A DNA stretch of 39,889 nucleotides from RI-283 sp964487925 (GCA_964487925.1 CAZASZ010000013.1:1-39889), one strand, 5' to 3'. Positions 15,015 to 24,451 are shown, numbered from the stretch's first letter. Notes: generated from the letters alone by a model not told the origin. Program-made: numbers and translations.

Positions 15015-17909
15015 ATGGATGATAAATCAAGTCATGGCCCCCTTTCCGTTTCTTTGGACCCTCTGTCCGGAGTAAGCGTAGACTATCTCGAGGCACTTTA
15101 TACGACCTATCTGGCCACTCCGGATGCGTTACCGGCATCGTGGCGTGAGTATTTTCAAAAGGACTTGTCAGGTGATGCAGGTCTCTCAGCCACTGTGCCA
15201 CAGGTTGATCAACATGCCCCCGTATCCGGTTCGCTTCATCAATGCAGTGAGCCCGACAGAACGTCAAATATCCCTCCTGAATCTCTATGGCGCGACCTAT
15301 CGGTTCGCCAACTGATTGACGCCTACCGTGAACTCGGTCATCTGATGGCGGCGATCGATCCTCTCGGGCTACGCGATATTCCCGACATCGTGGAGCTCGG
15401 TCTCGAATACCATGGGCTTTCGGAAGATGATCTTGAGACGGAATTTAATGCCGAAGGTCTCGGTAGGCTGGATCGTGCTCCCCTGAAGGACATCATCGCG
15501 CTGCTCCGAGAGGTCTATTGTGAATCCCTTGGTGTTGAATACAAGTTCATTCCCGATCGCAGCGAAAAACTATGGTTGCGTCAGCAACTCGAACAACATT
15601 TTCTGGCTCGTGATCCGGGTGAGCAGGAACAGCGGGACCTCCTGTTTCGCCTGACGGCCGCGGAAACTTTAGAGCGTTATCTGCACAGCCGTTACGTGGG
15701 GCAGAAGCGATTTTCCCTCGAAGGCGCCGAATCCCTGATACCCATGATCGATACCCTCATCGGTCGGGGAGCGCTTCTTGGCGTACAGGAGGTCGCGATC
15801 GGTATGGCTCATCGCGGTCGCCTGAATGTGCTGGTCAATATTCTTGGTAAGTCACCTGCGGATCTATTCCTCGAGTTCGAGGGCAAGATCGACGATCAAG
15901 AGCGTTCCGGCGACGTCAAGTATCACCAGGGTTTTTCATCCAATATTGAGACCGAACATGGCGTCGTCCATCTGGCCCTGGCTTTTAACCCGTCGCATCT
16001 GGAAATTGCCTCGCCGGTGGTTGAAGGTTCTGTCCGCGCCCGCCAGGTCAGACGCAAGGACGGCAGCGGCGATCAAGTTGTACCCATTTTAATCCACGGC
16101 GACGCAGCCTTTTCGGGGCAGGGCGTCGTCATGGAGACGATCAATATGTCCAAGTCGAGAGGCTATTCGACCAAGGGCAGTATTCATATCATTATCGATA
16201 ATCAGATTGGATTTACGACGAGCAATAAGCGGGATGCGCGCTCATCCCTATATTGCAGTGATGTGGCCCGGATGGTGAACGCCCCGGTGTTTCACGTCAA
16301 TGGTGATGATCCCGAGGCCGTGGTCTTCGTTGCCGGCCTGGCCCTCGAATATCGCATGCGTTATCGCAAGGATGTTGTCATCGATCTGGTCTGTTATCGG
16401 CGGCATGGTCATAGCGAGGCCGATGAACCGTCGGTGACCCAACCGATGATGTATCGGACCATACGCGCCTTGCCGACGATTGGTCAGCAATATGGGCGAC
16501 GTTTGATCGAAGGCGGTGTCGTTAATGATCAGGATTTGGAGGTCTTCATCGACCGCTACCGGCAGTCTTTGGATGACGGCGAGTGTGTCGCGCCGCAACT
16601 GGTCGTTAATATGCCGCCCTGGGACACCGGTAGTCAGCAATGGCAGGCCTTCCATGGAGACATACCGATGACGCCGGTAGGGACTATGGTCGATCTGGAG
16701 AGGATCCGCGAGCTGACGGCTCGGATGCTGCGTCTGCCCAAGAAATTCGAACTGCATAAGGCTGTCGCAAAGATCTTTGACGACCGTCGGAAGATGGTCG
16801 CTGGAGCCCTACCTATCGATTGGGGCTGTGCTGAAAACCTTGCTTACGCTACTTTGCTCGACGAGGGATTCCCGGTTCGCTTGTCGGGCCAGGATACGGC
16901 GCGCGGCGCTTTTTTTCACCGCCATGCCTCGGTCTACAACATGCAGACAGGCGGCGTCTATGTCCCGTTACGGCATCTGCGCGACGACCAGCCCGAGTTT
17001 ATGGTGACCAACTCGCTGCTTTCCGAGGAGGCGGTTCTGGCCTTCGAATACGGATATGCAACGACGGACCCCGGCACGCTAGTCATCTGGGAGGCCCAGT
17101 TCGGCGACTTCGCCAACAACGCCCAGGTCGTGTTTGATCAATTTATCAGTGCCGGAGAGCAAAAGTGGAATCGCCTGTGCGGGCTCGTTGTGTTTCTGCC
17201 GCATGGCTATGAAGGGCAGGGGCCCGAACACTCTTCGGCTAGGCTCGAACGCTATCTTCAGCTCTGTGCCGAGCACAATATCCAGATCTGTATTCCCACT
17301 ACGCCGGCCCAGATGTTTCACATGCTGCGCCGCCAAATGCATATCGACTGCAGAAAACCTCTGATAGTCTTCACGCCCAAGAGTCTGTTGCGTCACAAGC
17401 TTTCGGTCAGCAGCCTTGAGGATTTGACCCAGGGTGGATATCAGAACGTTATTCCGGAAATTGACGAGGTCAATGCCGACGAAGTGTCGCGGGTTGTTAT
17501 CTGTAGCGGCAAGGTCTTTTTCGACCTGCTCGAAAAGCGTCGTCAGGACGGCCGTAAGGATGTAGCCATCGTTCGAGTCGAGCAGCTCTACCCATTTCCA
17601 AGCGTAGATTTGAAGACCATCTTGGATAGCTATCCGATGGCGCATGACATCGTGTGGTGTCAGGAAGAACCGATGAATCAAGGGGCTTGGTATTCCAGTC
17701 AACATCACATCCGTTCCTTGCTGGGGTCTGATGATCGGCTGGTCTATGCTGGTCGGCCGTCCTCGGCTGCGCCTGCGGTGGGCTATCCGATGTTACATAT
17801 TCGCCAGCTCTGCCAATTGCTGGAAGATGCGCTGGGAAGCACGCAGCAGGCGAGACAAGTGGACGGCGACGAAAATATTCAGGTAGACAGGGCCCGGACC
17901 GCATCTTGA
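15015..17909 (+). CDS. sucA: 2-oxoglutarate dehydrogenase E1 component SucA
   Basis: The thiamine-diphosphate-dependent decarboxylase of the 2-oxoglutarate dehydrogenase complex in the TCA cycle. It is 964 residues, slightly longer than E. coli SucA (933). The N-terminal segment DYLEALYTTYLATPDALPASWREYF is the conserved E2-docking region. The core shows GMAHRGRLNVLVNILGK, FNPSHLEIASPVVEGS and HGDAAFSGQGVV. The thiamine-binding GDDPEAVVFV...RRHGHSEADEP motif follows. The pyrimidine-side region includes SGQDTARGAFFHRHA and WEAQFGDFANNAQVV. The extra length is mainly a divergent linker near residues 55-80 and a polar tail after the KGD domain. No strong ribosome site precedes ATG 15015. It leads sucA-sucB-lpd-sucC-sucD. 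Confidence 0.97.
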   Translation: MDDKSSHGPLSVSLDPLSGVSVDYLEALYTTYLATPDALPASWREYFQKDLSGDAGLSATVPQVDQHAPVSGSLHQCSEPDRTSNIPPESLWRDLSVRQLIDAYRELGHLMAAIDPLGLRDIPDIVELGLEYHGLSEDDLETEFNAEGLGRLDRAPLKDIIALLREVYCESLGVEYKFIPDRSEKLWLRQQLEQHFLARDPGEQEQRDLLFRLTAAETLERYLHSRYVGQKRFSLEGAESLIPMIDTLIGRGALLGVQEVAIGMAHRGRLNVLVNILGKSPADLFLEFEGKIDDQERSGDVKYHQGFSSNIETEHGVVHLALAFNPSHLEIASPVVEGSVRARQVRRKDGSGDQVVPILIHGDAAFSGQGVVMETINMSKSRGYSTKGSIHIIIDNQIGFTTSNKRDARSSLYCSDVARMVNAPVFHVNGDDPEAVVFVAGLALEYRMRYRKDVVIDLVCYRRHGHSEADEPSVTQPMMYRTIRALPTIGQQYGRRLIEGGVVNDQDLEVFIDRYRQSLDDGECVAPQLVVNMPPWDTGSQQWQAFHGDIPMTPVGTMVDLERIRELTARMLRLPKKFELHKAVAKIFDDRRKMVAGALPIDWGCAENLAYATLLDEGFPVRLSGQDTARGAFFHRHASVYNMQTGGVYVPLRHLRDDQPEFMVTNSLLSEEAVLAFEYGYATTDPGTLVIWEAQFGDFANNAQVVFDQFISAGEQKWNRLCGLVVFLPHGYEGQGPEHSSARLERYLQLCAEHNIQICIPTTPAQMFHMLRRQMHIDCRKPLIVFTPKSLLRHKLSVSSLEDLTQGGYQNVIPEIDEVNADEVSRVVICSGKVFFDLLEKRRQDGRKDVAIVRVEQLYPFPSVDLKTILDSYPMAHDIVWCQEEPMNQGAWYSSQHHIRSLLGSDDRLVYAGRPSSAAPAVGYPMLHIRQLCQLLEDALGSTQQARQVDGDENIQVDRARTAS

Positions 17910-17966
17910 TCACGGCCATGGCCGCAAGCCAAACCTCATAAAAGTGTAAAATCAAGGCGGAGGAGC

Positions 17967-19172
17967 ATGACGAAAGAAATCAAGGTGCCGAGTTTTCCAG
18001 AGTCTGTCGCAGATGGGCGCGTGGCCGCATGGCGCAAGCAGCCCGGTGATACCTTCGACCGCGACGAGGTCATCGCCGAGGTCGAGACCGATAAGGTGAT
18101 GTTCGAGGTGCCGGCGCCGAGCAGGGGACGACTCACGAATATTCGCGCCGAGCTTGGCGCTACCGTGTTTTCCGGTGAGATCATGGGCGAGTTCGAGCCT
18201 GTGGAAAGCCTTGATACTCCCGCTGCCGATGCTGAATCTGCCGCAGCGCCGGAGCAGAGCGATAAGGCCCCATCCATGACCCCATCGGCACGTCGGCGCA
18301 TCGAGGAGCAGGGACTTGATCCCAATGCCATTGTCGGTACCGGCAAGCAAGGGCGAATTCTCAAGGAGGACGTCATGCAGACGCCCACCGGGACCGCACC
18401 TGCGCCGCAGCAAGCCGCTACTGACCGGATTGATACGACAGCCGCGGCTGGACAAGCCTCCGGACGGCAACCCAGACAAGATAGAAGAGTCCCCATGACG
18501 CGCCTGAGGGCTCGTATCGCGGAACGACTCGTCGAGGTTCAGCATACGGCAGCCATACTGACGACCTTCAACGAGATCAATATGGCGCCGGTTATGGAAT
18601 TGCGTAGCCGCTACAAGGAATCATTCGAGAAGCGTCATGGCGTCCGCCTGGGCTTCATGTCCTTCTTCATCCGTGCCGCCACCGAGGCTCTGGCGCGTTT
18701 TCCCGAGATCAATGCGTCTATAGATGGTGAGGATATCGTCTATCACGACTACCACGATATTGGTGTTGCCGTGGCATCATCACGCGGCCTCGTGGTCCCG
18801 GTGCTCAGGGATGTCGATGGACTCTCTATGGCGGAGATCGAGGGCAAAATCTCTGATTTTGCGACCCGGGCGGGCGAAGGCAAGCTCGACATGGAGGAAA
18901 TCAGTGGCGGCACCTTTACGATCACCAATGGTGGTGTCTTCGGTTCGCTGCTTTCGACACCGATCATCAATCCGCCTCAGAGTGCCATCCTGGGCATGCA
19001 TAAAATCGAACAACGCGCCGTTGTCATTGATGGCAAGATTGAGGCGAGGCCCATGATGTATCTCGCTTTGTCCTATGATCACAGGATTATTGATGGCAGT
19101 GGCGCCGTGCGTTTCCTTGTGACCATCAAGGAGCTGCTCGAAGACCCCGCGCGCATATTGTTGGATGTCTAA
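17967..19172 (+). CDS. sucB: dihydrolipoyl succinyltransferase E2 (SucB)
   Basis: The core of the 2-oxoglutarate dehydrogenase complex, which passes the succinyl group from E1 to CoA. The 401-residue protein has one lipoyl domain with the modified lysine at Lys43 (EVETDKVMFEV) and an Ala/Pro-rich linker. A peripheral subunit-binding domain covers about residues 109-143 (TPSARRRIEEQGLDPNAIVG). The catalytic domain has His372 and Asp376 in SYDHRIIDGSGAV. ATG 17967 follows GGAGGAG closely. It comes 57 bp after sucA and overlaps lpd by 8 bp. Confidence 0.97.
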   Translation: MTKEIKVPSFPESVADGRVAAWRKQPGDTFDRDEVIAEVETDKVMFEVPAPSRGRLTNIRAELGATVFSGEIMGEFEPVESLDTPAADAESAAAPEQSDKAPSMTPSARRRIEEQGLDPNAIVGTGKQGRILKEDVMQTPTGTAPAPQQAATDRIDTTAAAGQASGRQPRQDRRVPMTRLRARIAERLVEVQHTAAILTTFNEINMAPVMELRSRYKESFEKRHGVRLGFMSFFIRAATEALARFPEINASIDGEDIVYHDYHDIGVAVASSRGLVVPVLRDVDGLSMAEIEGKISDFATRAGEGKLDMEEISGGTFTITNGGVFGSLLSTPIINPPQSAILGMHKIEQRAVVIDGKIEARPMMYLALSYDHRIIDGSGAVRFLVTIKELLEDPARILLDV

Positions 19173-20619
19173 GGAAATGGCCGATAAAATCGATGTCATC
19201 GTGATCGGGGCGGGACCTGCGGGCTATGTCTCGGCGATCCGTTGCGCTCAGTTAGGGCTCAACACCGTATGTATAGACGACTGGCGAAACGATGCCGGCA
19301 AGCCCGCGCTCGGTGGAACCTGCCTGAACGTGGGTTGTATCCCCTCCAAGGCCCTGCTCGAATCCTCCGCCCTTTATGAGCGAAGCCGTGGTGAGTTTGC
19401 GCAACATGGCTTGGTGATCCCCGAGGTCTCGCTTGATCTGTCCGCCATGATGGCTAGGAAGCGCAAGATCGTCGAGACGCTCAATCAGGGGGTGTCGGGC
19501 CTGCTCAAGGCCAACGGTGTCGACTTGATCTGCGGTCGTGGGCGTTTGTTGGCAAATCGGCATGTCGAAGTCCTGGGTGACGACGGCGAGGTTACGCAGA
19601 TGCTCGAGGCCGAAAACGTCATCCTCGCAATCGGCTCACGTTCCACGAATTTGTCCGTTGCCCGCCTAGATGGAAAATACATTGTCGATTCAACAGGCGC
19701 CTTGTCATTCGATTCCGTGCCAGAGCGTGTCGGTGTTATCGGAGCCGGGGTCATCGGCCTTGAACTCGGCAGTGTCTGGCGTCGCCTGGGCAGCGAGGTT
19801 ACTTTGATTGAGGCCCAAGAAGAATTCCTTTTCATGGCCGATCACCAGATCGCCAAAGAAGGATTGCGCTATTTCACGAAGCAGGGCCTGGATATCCGGC
19901 TTGGCGCGCGAGTGGTCGGCAGTCGCGTCGAGGGTGAGGAGGTCGTGCTGCATTATCAGAATGCCGAAGAAGGCGATCACGAGATGCGTTTCGATCGTCT
20001 AATAGTCGCAGTGGGACGCGAACCGAACAGCGAAGGCGTCCTGGCCGTGGATTGTGGCGTCAGCATGGGCGCACGTGGCATGGTCATTGTCGATGACACC
20101 TGCCGGACCAATATCCCAGGCGTCTACGCCATCGGCGATCTCGTGCGCGGACCTATGTTGGCCCACAAGGGCTCGGAAGAGGGCGTTATGGTCGCCGAGA
20201 TCATCGCAGGGAATAATGGCCAGGTCGACTACGGCACGATCCCGTCCGTGATGTATACCGATCCTGAGATCGCCTGGGTGGGGCGCAACGAAGAGGAACT
20301 CAAGGGCCTTGGCATTGAGTACCGAGTTGGTAGCTTTGCCTTTGCAGCCAACGGTCGAGCCCTGGCCCACGGCGACACTCGCGGCATGATTAAGGTCCTG
20401 TCTGACGCCGAAACGGATCGCGTGCTTGGGGTGCATATGATCGGACCGGATTGTTCGGAACTGATCGCACAGGCCGTACTCGTCATGCAATATCAGGGCA
20501 GCAGCGAAGACATCGCCATGACGATGTTCGCCCATCCGAGTCTTTCCGAGTCGTTACACGAGGCCGCGCTTGATGTCGCCGGTATCGCGATCCACAAGGT
20601 GGGGCGGACGCAGCATTGA
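19165..20619 (+). CDS. lpdA: dihydrolipoyl dehydrogenase E3 (Lpd)
   Basis: Reoxidises dihydrolipoamide on SucB with NAD+. The 484-residue flavoprotein has the FAD glycine motif GAGPAG (residues 15-20) and the redox disulfide Cys53/Cys58 in GGTCLNVGCIPSKALL. It has an NAD-binding GAGVIGLELGSVW segment and ATNIPGVYAIGD-like NIPGVYAIGD. The active-site pair is His457 and Glu462 in FAHPSLSESLHE. ATG 19165 overlaps the sucB stop by 8 bp. ATG 19177 (MADKIDVIVIG) would give a more usual N-terminus but its ribosome site is too close. Location directly after sucB suggests this copy serves the 2-oxoglutarate complex. It could be shared with other lipoyl complexes. Confidence 0.96.
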   Translation: MSKEMADKIDVIVIGAGPAGYVSAIRCAQLGLNTVCIDDWRNDAGKPALGGTCLNVGCIPSKALLESSALYERSRGEFAQHGLVIPEVSLDLSAMMARKRKIVETLNQGVSGLLKANGVDLICGRGRLLANRHVEVLGDDGEVTQMLEAENVILAIGSRSTNLSVARLDGKYIVDSTGALSFDSVPERVGVIGAGVIGLELGSVWRRLGSEVTLIEAQEEFLFMADHQIAKEGLRYFTKQGLDIRLGARVVGSRVEGEEVVLHYQNAEEGDHEMRFDRLIVAVGREPNSEGVLAVDCGVSMGARGMVIVDDTCRTNIPGVYAIGDLVRGPMLAHKGSEEGVMVAEIIAGNNGQVDYGTIPSVMYTDPEIAWVGRNEEELKGLGIEYRVGSFAFAANGRALAHGDTRGMIKVLSDAETDRVLGVHMIGPDCSELIAQAVLVMQYQGSSEDIAMTMFAHPSLSESLHEAALDVAGIAIHKVGRTQH

Positions 20620-20682
20620 ATTTCCTGCGCCGCAAACCGCGTCGCCTTCAGGCAATATTGAATTAAGCACAGGACCCTATTC

Positions 20683-21861
20683 ATGAATCTTCACGAATAT
20701 CAGGGAAAGGCACTGTTCGCCCGCTATGGACTGCCGGTGCCCGAGTCGAGACTGATCCGAGAATCCAGCGAAATCAATGCCGCCCTGGATGCCTTCCTGG
20801 ACAGTGGAAGCTGGATCATTAAGGCCCAGGCTCACGCCGGCGCCAGGGGCAAGGCCGGCGGCGTCAAGCTGATCGAGGCCCGCGCGGAGGCCGTGACCTT
20901 CATCAACGATCTGCTCGGCAGCCAACTCGTCACCCATCAGACCGACGCCGCCGGCAAGCCTGTCAATGAGGTTCTGGTGGAGCGTCCCTGTGGGATCGCC
21001 CGCGAGCTTTACCTCGGCATCGTGATCGACCGCTCGAAACAGAGAGTCGTGCTCATGGCCTCGACCAAGGGCGGGATGGAGATTGAAAAGGTTGCCGACG
21101 AAAGCCCCGAGAAGATCCTCAAGATCGAGATCCATCCCCTGGTCGGCCTTCAGCCCTTCCAGTGTAGGCAACTGGCATTCGGCTTGGGCCTCGAAGGCGG
21201 CCAGATCAAGGCCTTTGCGGCGCTTGCGACCGGGCTGAGCAAGCTTTTTAAGGAGCAAGACCTGTCGCTCGTCGAGATCAATCCCTTGGTTGTGACTAAA
21301 GACGGCGAGCTGCTCTGTCTCGACGCCAAGGTCAATATCGACGACAACGCCCTGTATCGCCACAAGGACCTTGCCGAGCAACGCGACCTGCGTCAGGAGG
21401 ATGACCGCGAGGTAGAGGCTAGTCAATGGGGCCTGAACTACATCGCCTTGGAAGGCAGCATCGGCTGCATGGTCAATGGCGCCGGGCTTGCAATGGCGAC
21501 CATGGACCTGATCAAGCTCGTCGGCGGTGAACCGGCCAACTTCCTCGATGTGGGCGGCACGGCTACGAGTGAGCGGGTCGCCGAGGCCTTTAAGATCATT
21601 CTGTCCGACGGTAACGTGCGCGGCATTCTCGTCAATATCTTCGGTGGTATCGTGCGCTGTGACCTGATTGCCGAAGGCATTATCACGGCCGTCAATGAGG
21701 TCGGTGTCGAGGTGCCCGTGGTCGTGCGACTCGAAGGCACCAACGCCGACATCGGTCGCGATCTACTTGATAACAGCGGCCTTGAGGGTATCCATGCCGC
21801 CAGTGGCCTGACCGAGGCCGCCGAAATGATTGTCCAACTAGCCGGGGAGGAGGGCAGATGA
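20683..21861 (+). CDS. sucC: succinyl-CoA synthetase beta subunit (SucC)
   Basis: The nucleotide- and succinate-binding subunit of succinyl-CoA synthetase. The 392-residue protein starts MNLHEYQGKALFARYGLPVPE and shows WIIKAQAHAGARGKAGGVKL, an ATP-grasp region with VEINPLV, and a CoA-ligase region with IEGSIGCMVNGAGLAMATMD-type sequence and FLDVGGTA. The length is close to E. coli SucC (388). It lies 63 bp after lpd and its stop overlaps the sucD start (ATGA), so the two subunits are translationally coupled. Confidence 0.97.
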   Translation: MNLHEYQGKALFARYGLPVPESRLIRESSEINAALDAFLDSGSWIIKAQAHAGARGKAGGVKLIEARAEAVTFINDLLGSQLVTHQTDAAGKPVNEVLVERPCGIARELYLGIVIDRSKQRVVLMASTKGGMEIEKVADESPEKILKIEIHPLVGLQPFQCRQLAFGLGLEGGQIKAFAALATGLSKLFKEQDLSLVEINPLVVTKDGELLCLDAKVNIDDNALYRHKDLAEQRDLRQEDDREVEASQWGLNYIALEGSIGCMVNGAGLAMATMDLIKLVGGEPANFLDVGGTATSERVAEAFKIILSDGNVRGILVNIFGGIVRCDLIAEGIITAVNEVGVEVPVVVRLEGTNADIGRDLLDNSGLEGIHAASGLTEAAEMIVQLAGEEGR

Positions 21862-22724
21862 GTATCCTGATCGACAAGGACACGCGCGTCATCTGCCAGG
21901 GTTTCACCGGAAAGCAAGGCACCTTTCATTCCCAACAGGCCATCGAATACGGCACTTACATGGTCGGTGGCGTGACGCCAGGCAAGGGTGGCGGTACTCA
22001 TCTCGATCTTCCGGTCTTCGACACGGTCCGCGATGCCGTAGATACGACTGGCGCAGAGGCCACCGTGATCTACGTACCGGCGCCTTTCTGTAAGGACGCC
22101 ATTCTCGAAGCTGCCGACGCCGGCCTGCGCCTGATTGTCTGTATCACCGAGGGCATCCCGACGTTGGATATGCTGGAGGCCAATCTGGTCGTCCGCGAAC
22201 GCGGCGCCGTCCTGATCGGCCCCAACTGCCCCGGCATCATCACGCCGGGCGCCTGCAAGATCGGTATCATGCCGGGCTACATCCACAAACCCGGCCGCAT
22301 CGGCATCGTCTCACGCTCCGGCACGCTGACCTACGAGGCCGTCAAACAGACTACAGATATCGGGGTGGGGCAGAGCACCTGCGTCGGTATCGGTGGCGAT
22401 CCGCTACCGGGCACGAACTTCATCGATTGTCTGCGCTGGTTCCAGGACGACCCCCAGACCGAGGCAATCATTATGGTCGGCGAAATCGGCGGCACGGCCG
22501 AGGAAGAGGCCGCAGCCTTCATTATGGATCACGTCCCCAAGCCCGTCGTGGCCTACATCGCCGGAATAACAGCGCCCAAAGGCAAACGCATGGGGCATGC
22601 CGGGGCGATTATCGCGGGAGGTAAGGGGACGGCCACCGAGAAACTCGCGGCGCTCAAGGCGGCCGGTGTGCGTACCGCTGATTCCCCAGCCGAACTCGGT
22701 AGAGCCATCGGCGAGTATTTCTAG
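21858..22724 (+). CDS. sucD: succinyl-CoA synthetase alpha subunit (SucD)
   Basis: The CoA-binding and phosphohistidine subunit. The 288-residue protein has the Rossmann start VICQGFTGKQGTFHSQQAIEYG and GGVTPGKGG. It also has GPNCPGIITPGACKIGIMP, and the phosphorylated histidine at His247 in RMGHAGAIIAGGKGTA, equivalent to His246 of E. coli. It overlaps sucC by 4 bp and is the last gene of the run. The following 129 bp up to a minus-strand lipoprotein gene show no clear terminator by eye. Confidence 0.97.
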   Translation: MSILIDKDTRVICQGFTGKQGTFHSQQAIEYGTYMVGGVTPGKGGGTHLDLPVFDTVRDAVDTTGAEATVIYVPAPFCKDAILEAADAGLRLIVCITEGIPTLDMLEANLVVRERGAVLIGPNCPGIITPGACKIGIMPGYIHKPGRIGIVSRSGTLTYEAVKQTTDIGVGQSTCVGIGGDPLPGTNFIDCLRWFQDDPQTEAIIMVGEIGGTAEEEAAAFIMDHVPKPVVAYIAGITAPKGKRMGHAGAIIAGGKGTATEKLAALKAAGVRTADSPAELGRAIGEYF

Positions 22725-22853
22725 AGTCGAACCCATCTTCTTGAGGGCGACCGACCGTGTCCAGAGGTCCCGCTTCGCGTATGGGTCACCGAGTTGCCAG
22801 GGTAGGGGGGTTCCCGTTCTCGGCTGGAGCTATTTCAAGCCGATGCCGTTCGC

Positions 22854-23171
22854 TTAGATGTCGAATCTGTTGCGGTCTTTAACGAATCCGCATTCGAATG
22901 CCGCCTTTGCCTCGACATCGGAGACAGCCGTTCTTGCCTTTACCCGAGTCTTGAAGGGATACATTGCCGGGCTCGTGGCACTATTGGCGATATTCCACAG
23001 CTGAGCGATTTCCGTTCTCAGGGTTGCGCAGGTCTTGTCGTGTTCTTCCTGGGTCTTGGGGGCAGGGATTTTGGCCAGGTTTTCAAAGTCGCTTGGCTGG
23101 AGCGGCGATTGCGCGCAACCCGAGACAGTGAAAGCGGCGATGAGGCCCAAGGCGATGCTCGTCGTTTTCAT
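22854..23171 (-). CDS. small lipoprotein of unknown function
   Basis: A 105-residue protein with a clear lipoprotein signal: K near the start, a hydrophobic run and lipobox V-S-G-C with Cys19 as the acylated residue. The mature part is short, helical and charged, with two further cysteines (CATLRTEIA and FECGFV) that could form a disulfide. AGGGG precedes the ATG on the minus strand. I recognise no family. It is convergent with sucD and begins the accessory-looking stretch. A +2 Ala after Cys suggests outer-membrane sorting, as an inference from the Lol rule. Confidence 0.7.
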   Translation of the reverse strand: MKTTSIALGLIAAFTVSGCAQSPLQPSDFENLAKIPAPKTQEEHDKTCATLRTEIAQLWNIANSATSPAMYPFKTRVKARTAVSDVEAKAAFECGFVKDRNRFDI

Positions 23172-23216
23172 GATTCCCCTGTGAGTCTTTAGCCTTAATG
23201 ATTTAACCGATGTCCA

Positions 23217-23324
23217 TTAGTGGTGTAGCCTGCCTGAAAATCCGCTCATAAACCCGACGAGCGTGAACCAGAGTACCATGAGTATGATTAAGGCGGGAAT
23301 CGCGGGAATCGACCACTTGACCAT
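23217..23324 (-). CDS. possible 35-residue membrane peptide
   Basis: An ATG frame on the minus strand encodes 35 residues: a short MVKWS start, one long hydrophobic span rich in I, L, P and F (about residues 5-29) and a basic tail GRLHH. This is the shape of a single-pass small membrane protein. It lies 45 bp upstream of the lipoprotein gene in the same direction and could be co-transcribed with it. No clear ribosome site is seen, so it may be chance. Confidence 0.3.
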   Translation of the reverse strand: MVKWSIPAIPALIILMVLWFTLVGFMSGFSGRLHH

Positions 23325-23535
23325 GAATGGATGACCAACCTTAGATGACAATCCGACACAATCATATATTATTGAATTTAATGGGATATTGAAAATATCA
23401 TTCCAACTAAAGTCTTCATTTTAGCCTTAATTGACCCGGCTATCTGGATTTTAATTGGATTTCAAGAAAAATATTCATTTTGGATGCCGGCCAAGTCCAA
23501 CAAGAGTAGTGTGTTGGGGGGTTACTTACTTGATA
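23325..23535. other. AT-rich non-coding stretch
   Basis: With the small ORF before it, this is part of a 364-bp gap between the lipoprotein gene and the integrase remnant. It is visibly richer in A and T than its surroundings, with no gene, hairpin or RNA I can support. The string TTAGCCTTAAT occurs at about 23190 and again at about 23422, possibly by chance. The composition fits acquired or decaying DNA. Confidence 0.4.
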
Positions 23536-24168
23536 TCAAAGGGTTAGCCAAGGGCCGGAGTCGACCCTAAAATGACATTCGTAAAATTTTCCCGAAACCG
23601 GACGTTCGCCCGGGCAATGAGGCGGGCGAACCCCGGAAAGCAGGCATAATCCGTTTCGCATTTGGTCCAACGGACTGCGCACATGCTTATGATCTGGGCT
23701 GATGTGTGTATAGATCATCGTGGTTTCGATATTCCTGTGGCCCAGCAGCGTTTGAATCGTTCGTATGTCGATGCCAGCGGACAGGAGATGGCTGGCAAAG
23801 CTGTGCCGAAGCGTATGCGGTCCCACGTGTTTCATAATCCTGGCTTGACCAACAGCCCGCTTTAAGGCGCGCCAGCGTGTGTCCCGCCAGGGACGTACCT
23901 GCGATGACGGAAATACAAACTGCCATCGCAGGGATTGCGACGCAGATGGATGTTTGCGATACAAGGCGTTTGGCATCGGTGCATAGCCACTTTCCTGAAG
24001 CAGATCTGTTTTGTGTAACTGGGCGACTTTCGTTAAGTGGTTGCGTAGCTGAGGGATCAAGGCGTCCGGTAAGCGTGTCGCCCGGTCCTTGTTACCTTTA
24101 CCGGCTCGCACCGTGATTGAGCGAAGATCAAATTTTGGACTCCCATTATCGGGTTGCTTTAAGAACAA
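23536..24168 (-). pseudogene. truncated integron-type tyrosine recombinase
   Basis: The frame encodes the catalytic C-terminal half of a tyrosine recombinase of the integron-integrase type. Visible are the VRAGKGNKDR beta-hairpin lysine, YAPMPNALYRKHPSASQS and WQFVFPSSQ (an IntI-like insert). The box II HTLRHSFASHLL, LLGHRNIETTMIYTHI with the catalytic tyrosine, and VRSPLD also remain. The N-terminal DNA-binding domain and the first catalytic arginine (expected in a T-G-M-R motif) are missing. Homology fades at about 24135, and a stop codon lies in frame at 24181-24183. It therefore cannot be an active recombinase alone. About 37 extra residues follow the usual C-terminus. No attC array or cassettes are evident on the far side. 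A XerC/D relative is the alternative, but the IntI-like insert argues against it. Confidence 0.8.
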
Positions 24169-24200
24169 CCAGTCTCTCGTTTAAGGTGAGGGGAGTCCAA
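24135..24200. repeat. 10-bp inverted repeat at the integrase break point
   Basis: TTGGACTCCC (24135-24144) and GGGAGTCCAA (24191-24200) are perfect inverted copies separated by 46 bp. The left arm lies where similarity to integron integrases begins to fail, so the pair may mark an insertion or deletion scar. No transposase is associated. Confidence 0.5.
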
Positions 24201-24238
24201 TTATCTCTCCATGGCGAGTAGCGTATGTATGATTTACT

Positions 24239-24267
24239 AGGATCAAGTGTGTTGACTCCTTGATCCT
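24239..24267. repeat. 9-bp inverted repeat (hairpin)
   Basis: AGGATCAAG (24239-24247) and CTTGATCCT (24259-24267) are perfect inverted arms around 11 nt. It lies between the integrase remnant and the kelch gene. There is no T run, so it is not a clear terminator, and it could equally be an operator. Confidence 0.35.
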
Positions 24268-24323
24268 CCTGGTTATGTCAGACTGGGATATGGATCGAGA
24301 ATGAATCGCTTTCTCATCGATTT

Positions 24324-24332
24324 TGATATAAT
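24324..24332 (+). promoter_or_regulatory. extended -10 promoter for the kelch lipoprotein
   Basis: TGATATAAT contains a perfect TATAAT (24327-24332) preceded by TG one base upstream, an extended -10 element. No good -35 is seen, which such promoters can do without. It would give a leader of about 110 nt before the gene at 24452. Confidence 0.4.
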
Positions 24333-24451
24333 AACCCGGCTTGGTCGGCGGGAAGGGCTTTAGGGCACGCAAACAAGGCAGAAGGAATATTGGAAAATTC
24401 CTCGCGAGAGGGCCTGCCTTAGGGATGCTCCAAGAGAAGAAGGGACTAGCC

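Noticed and set aside
20677..21426. A 249-codon minus-strand frame opposite sucC
   Set aside because: sucC is unmistakable on the plus strand; the antisense frame has no family features.
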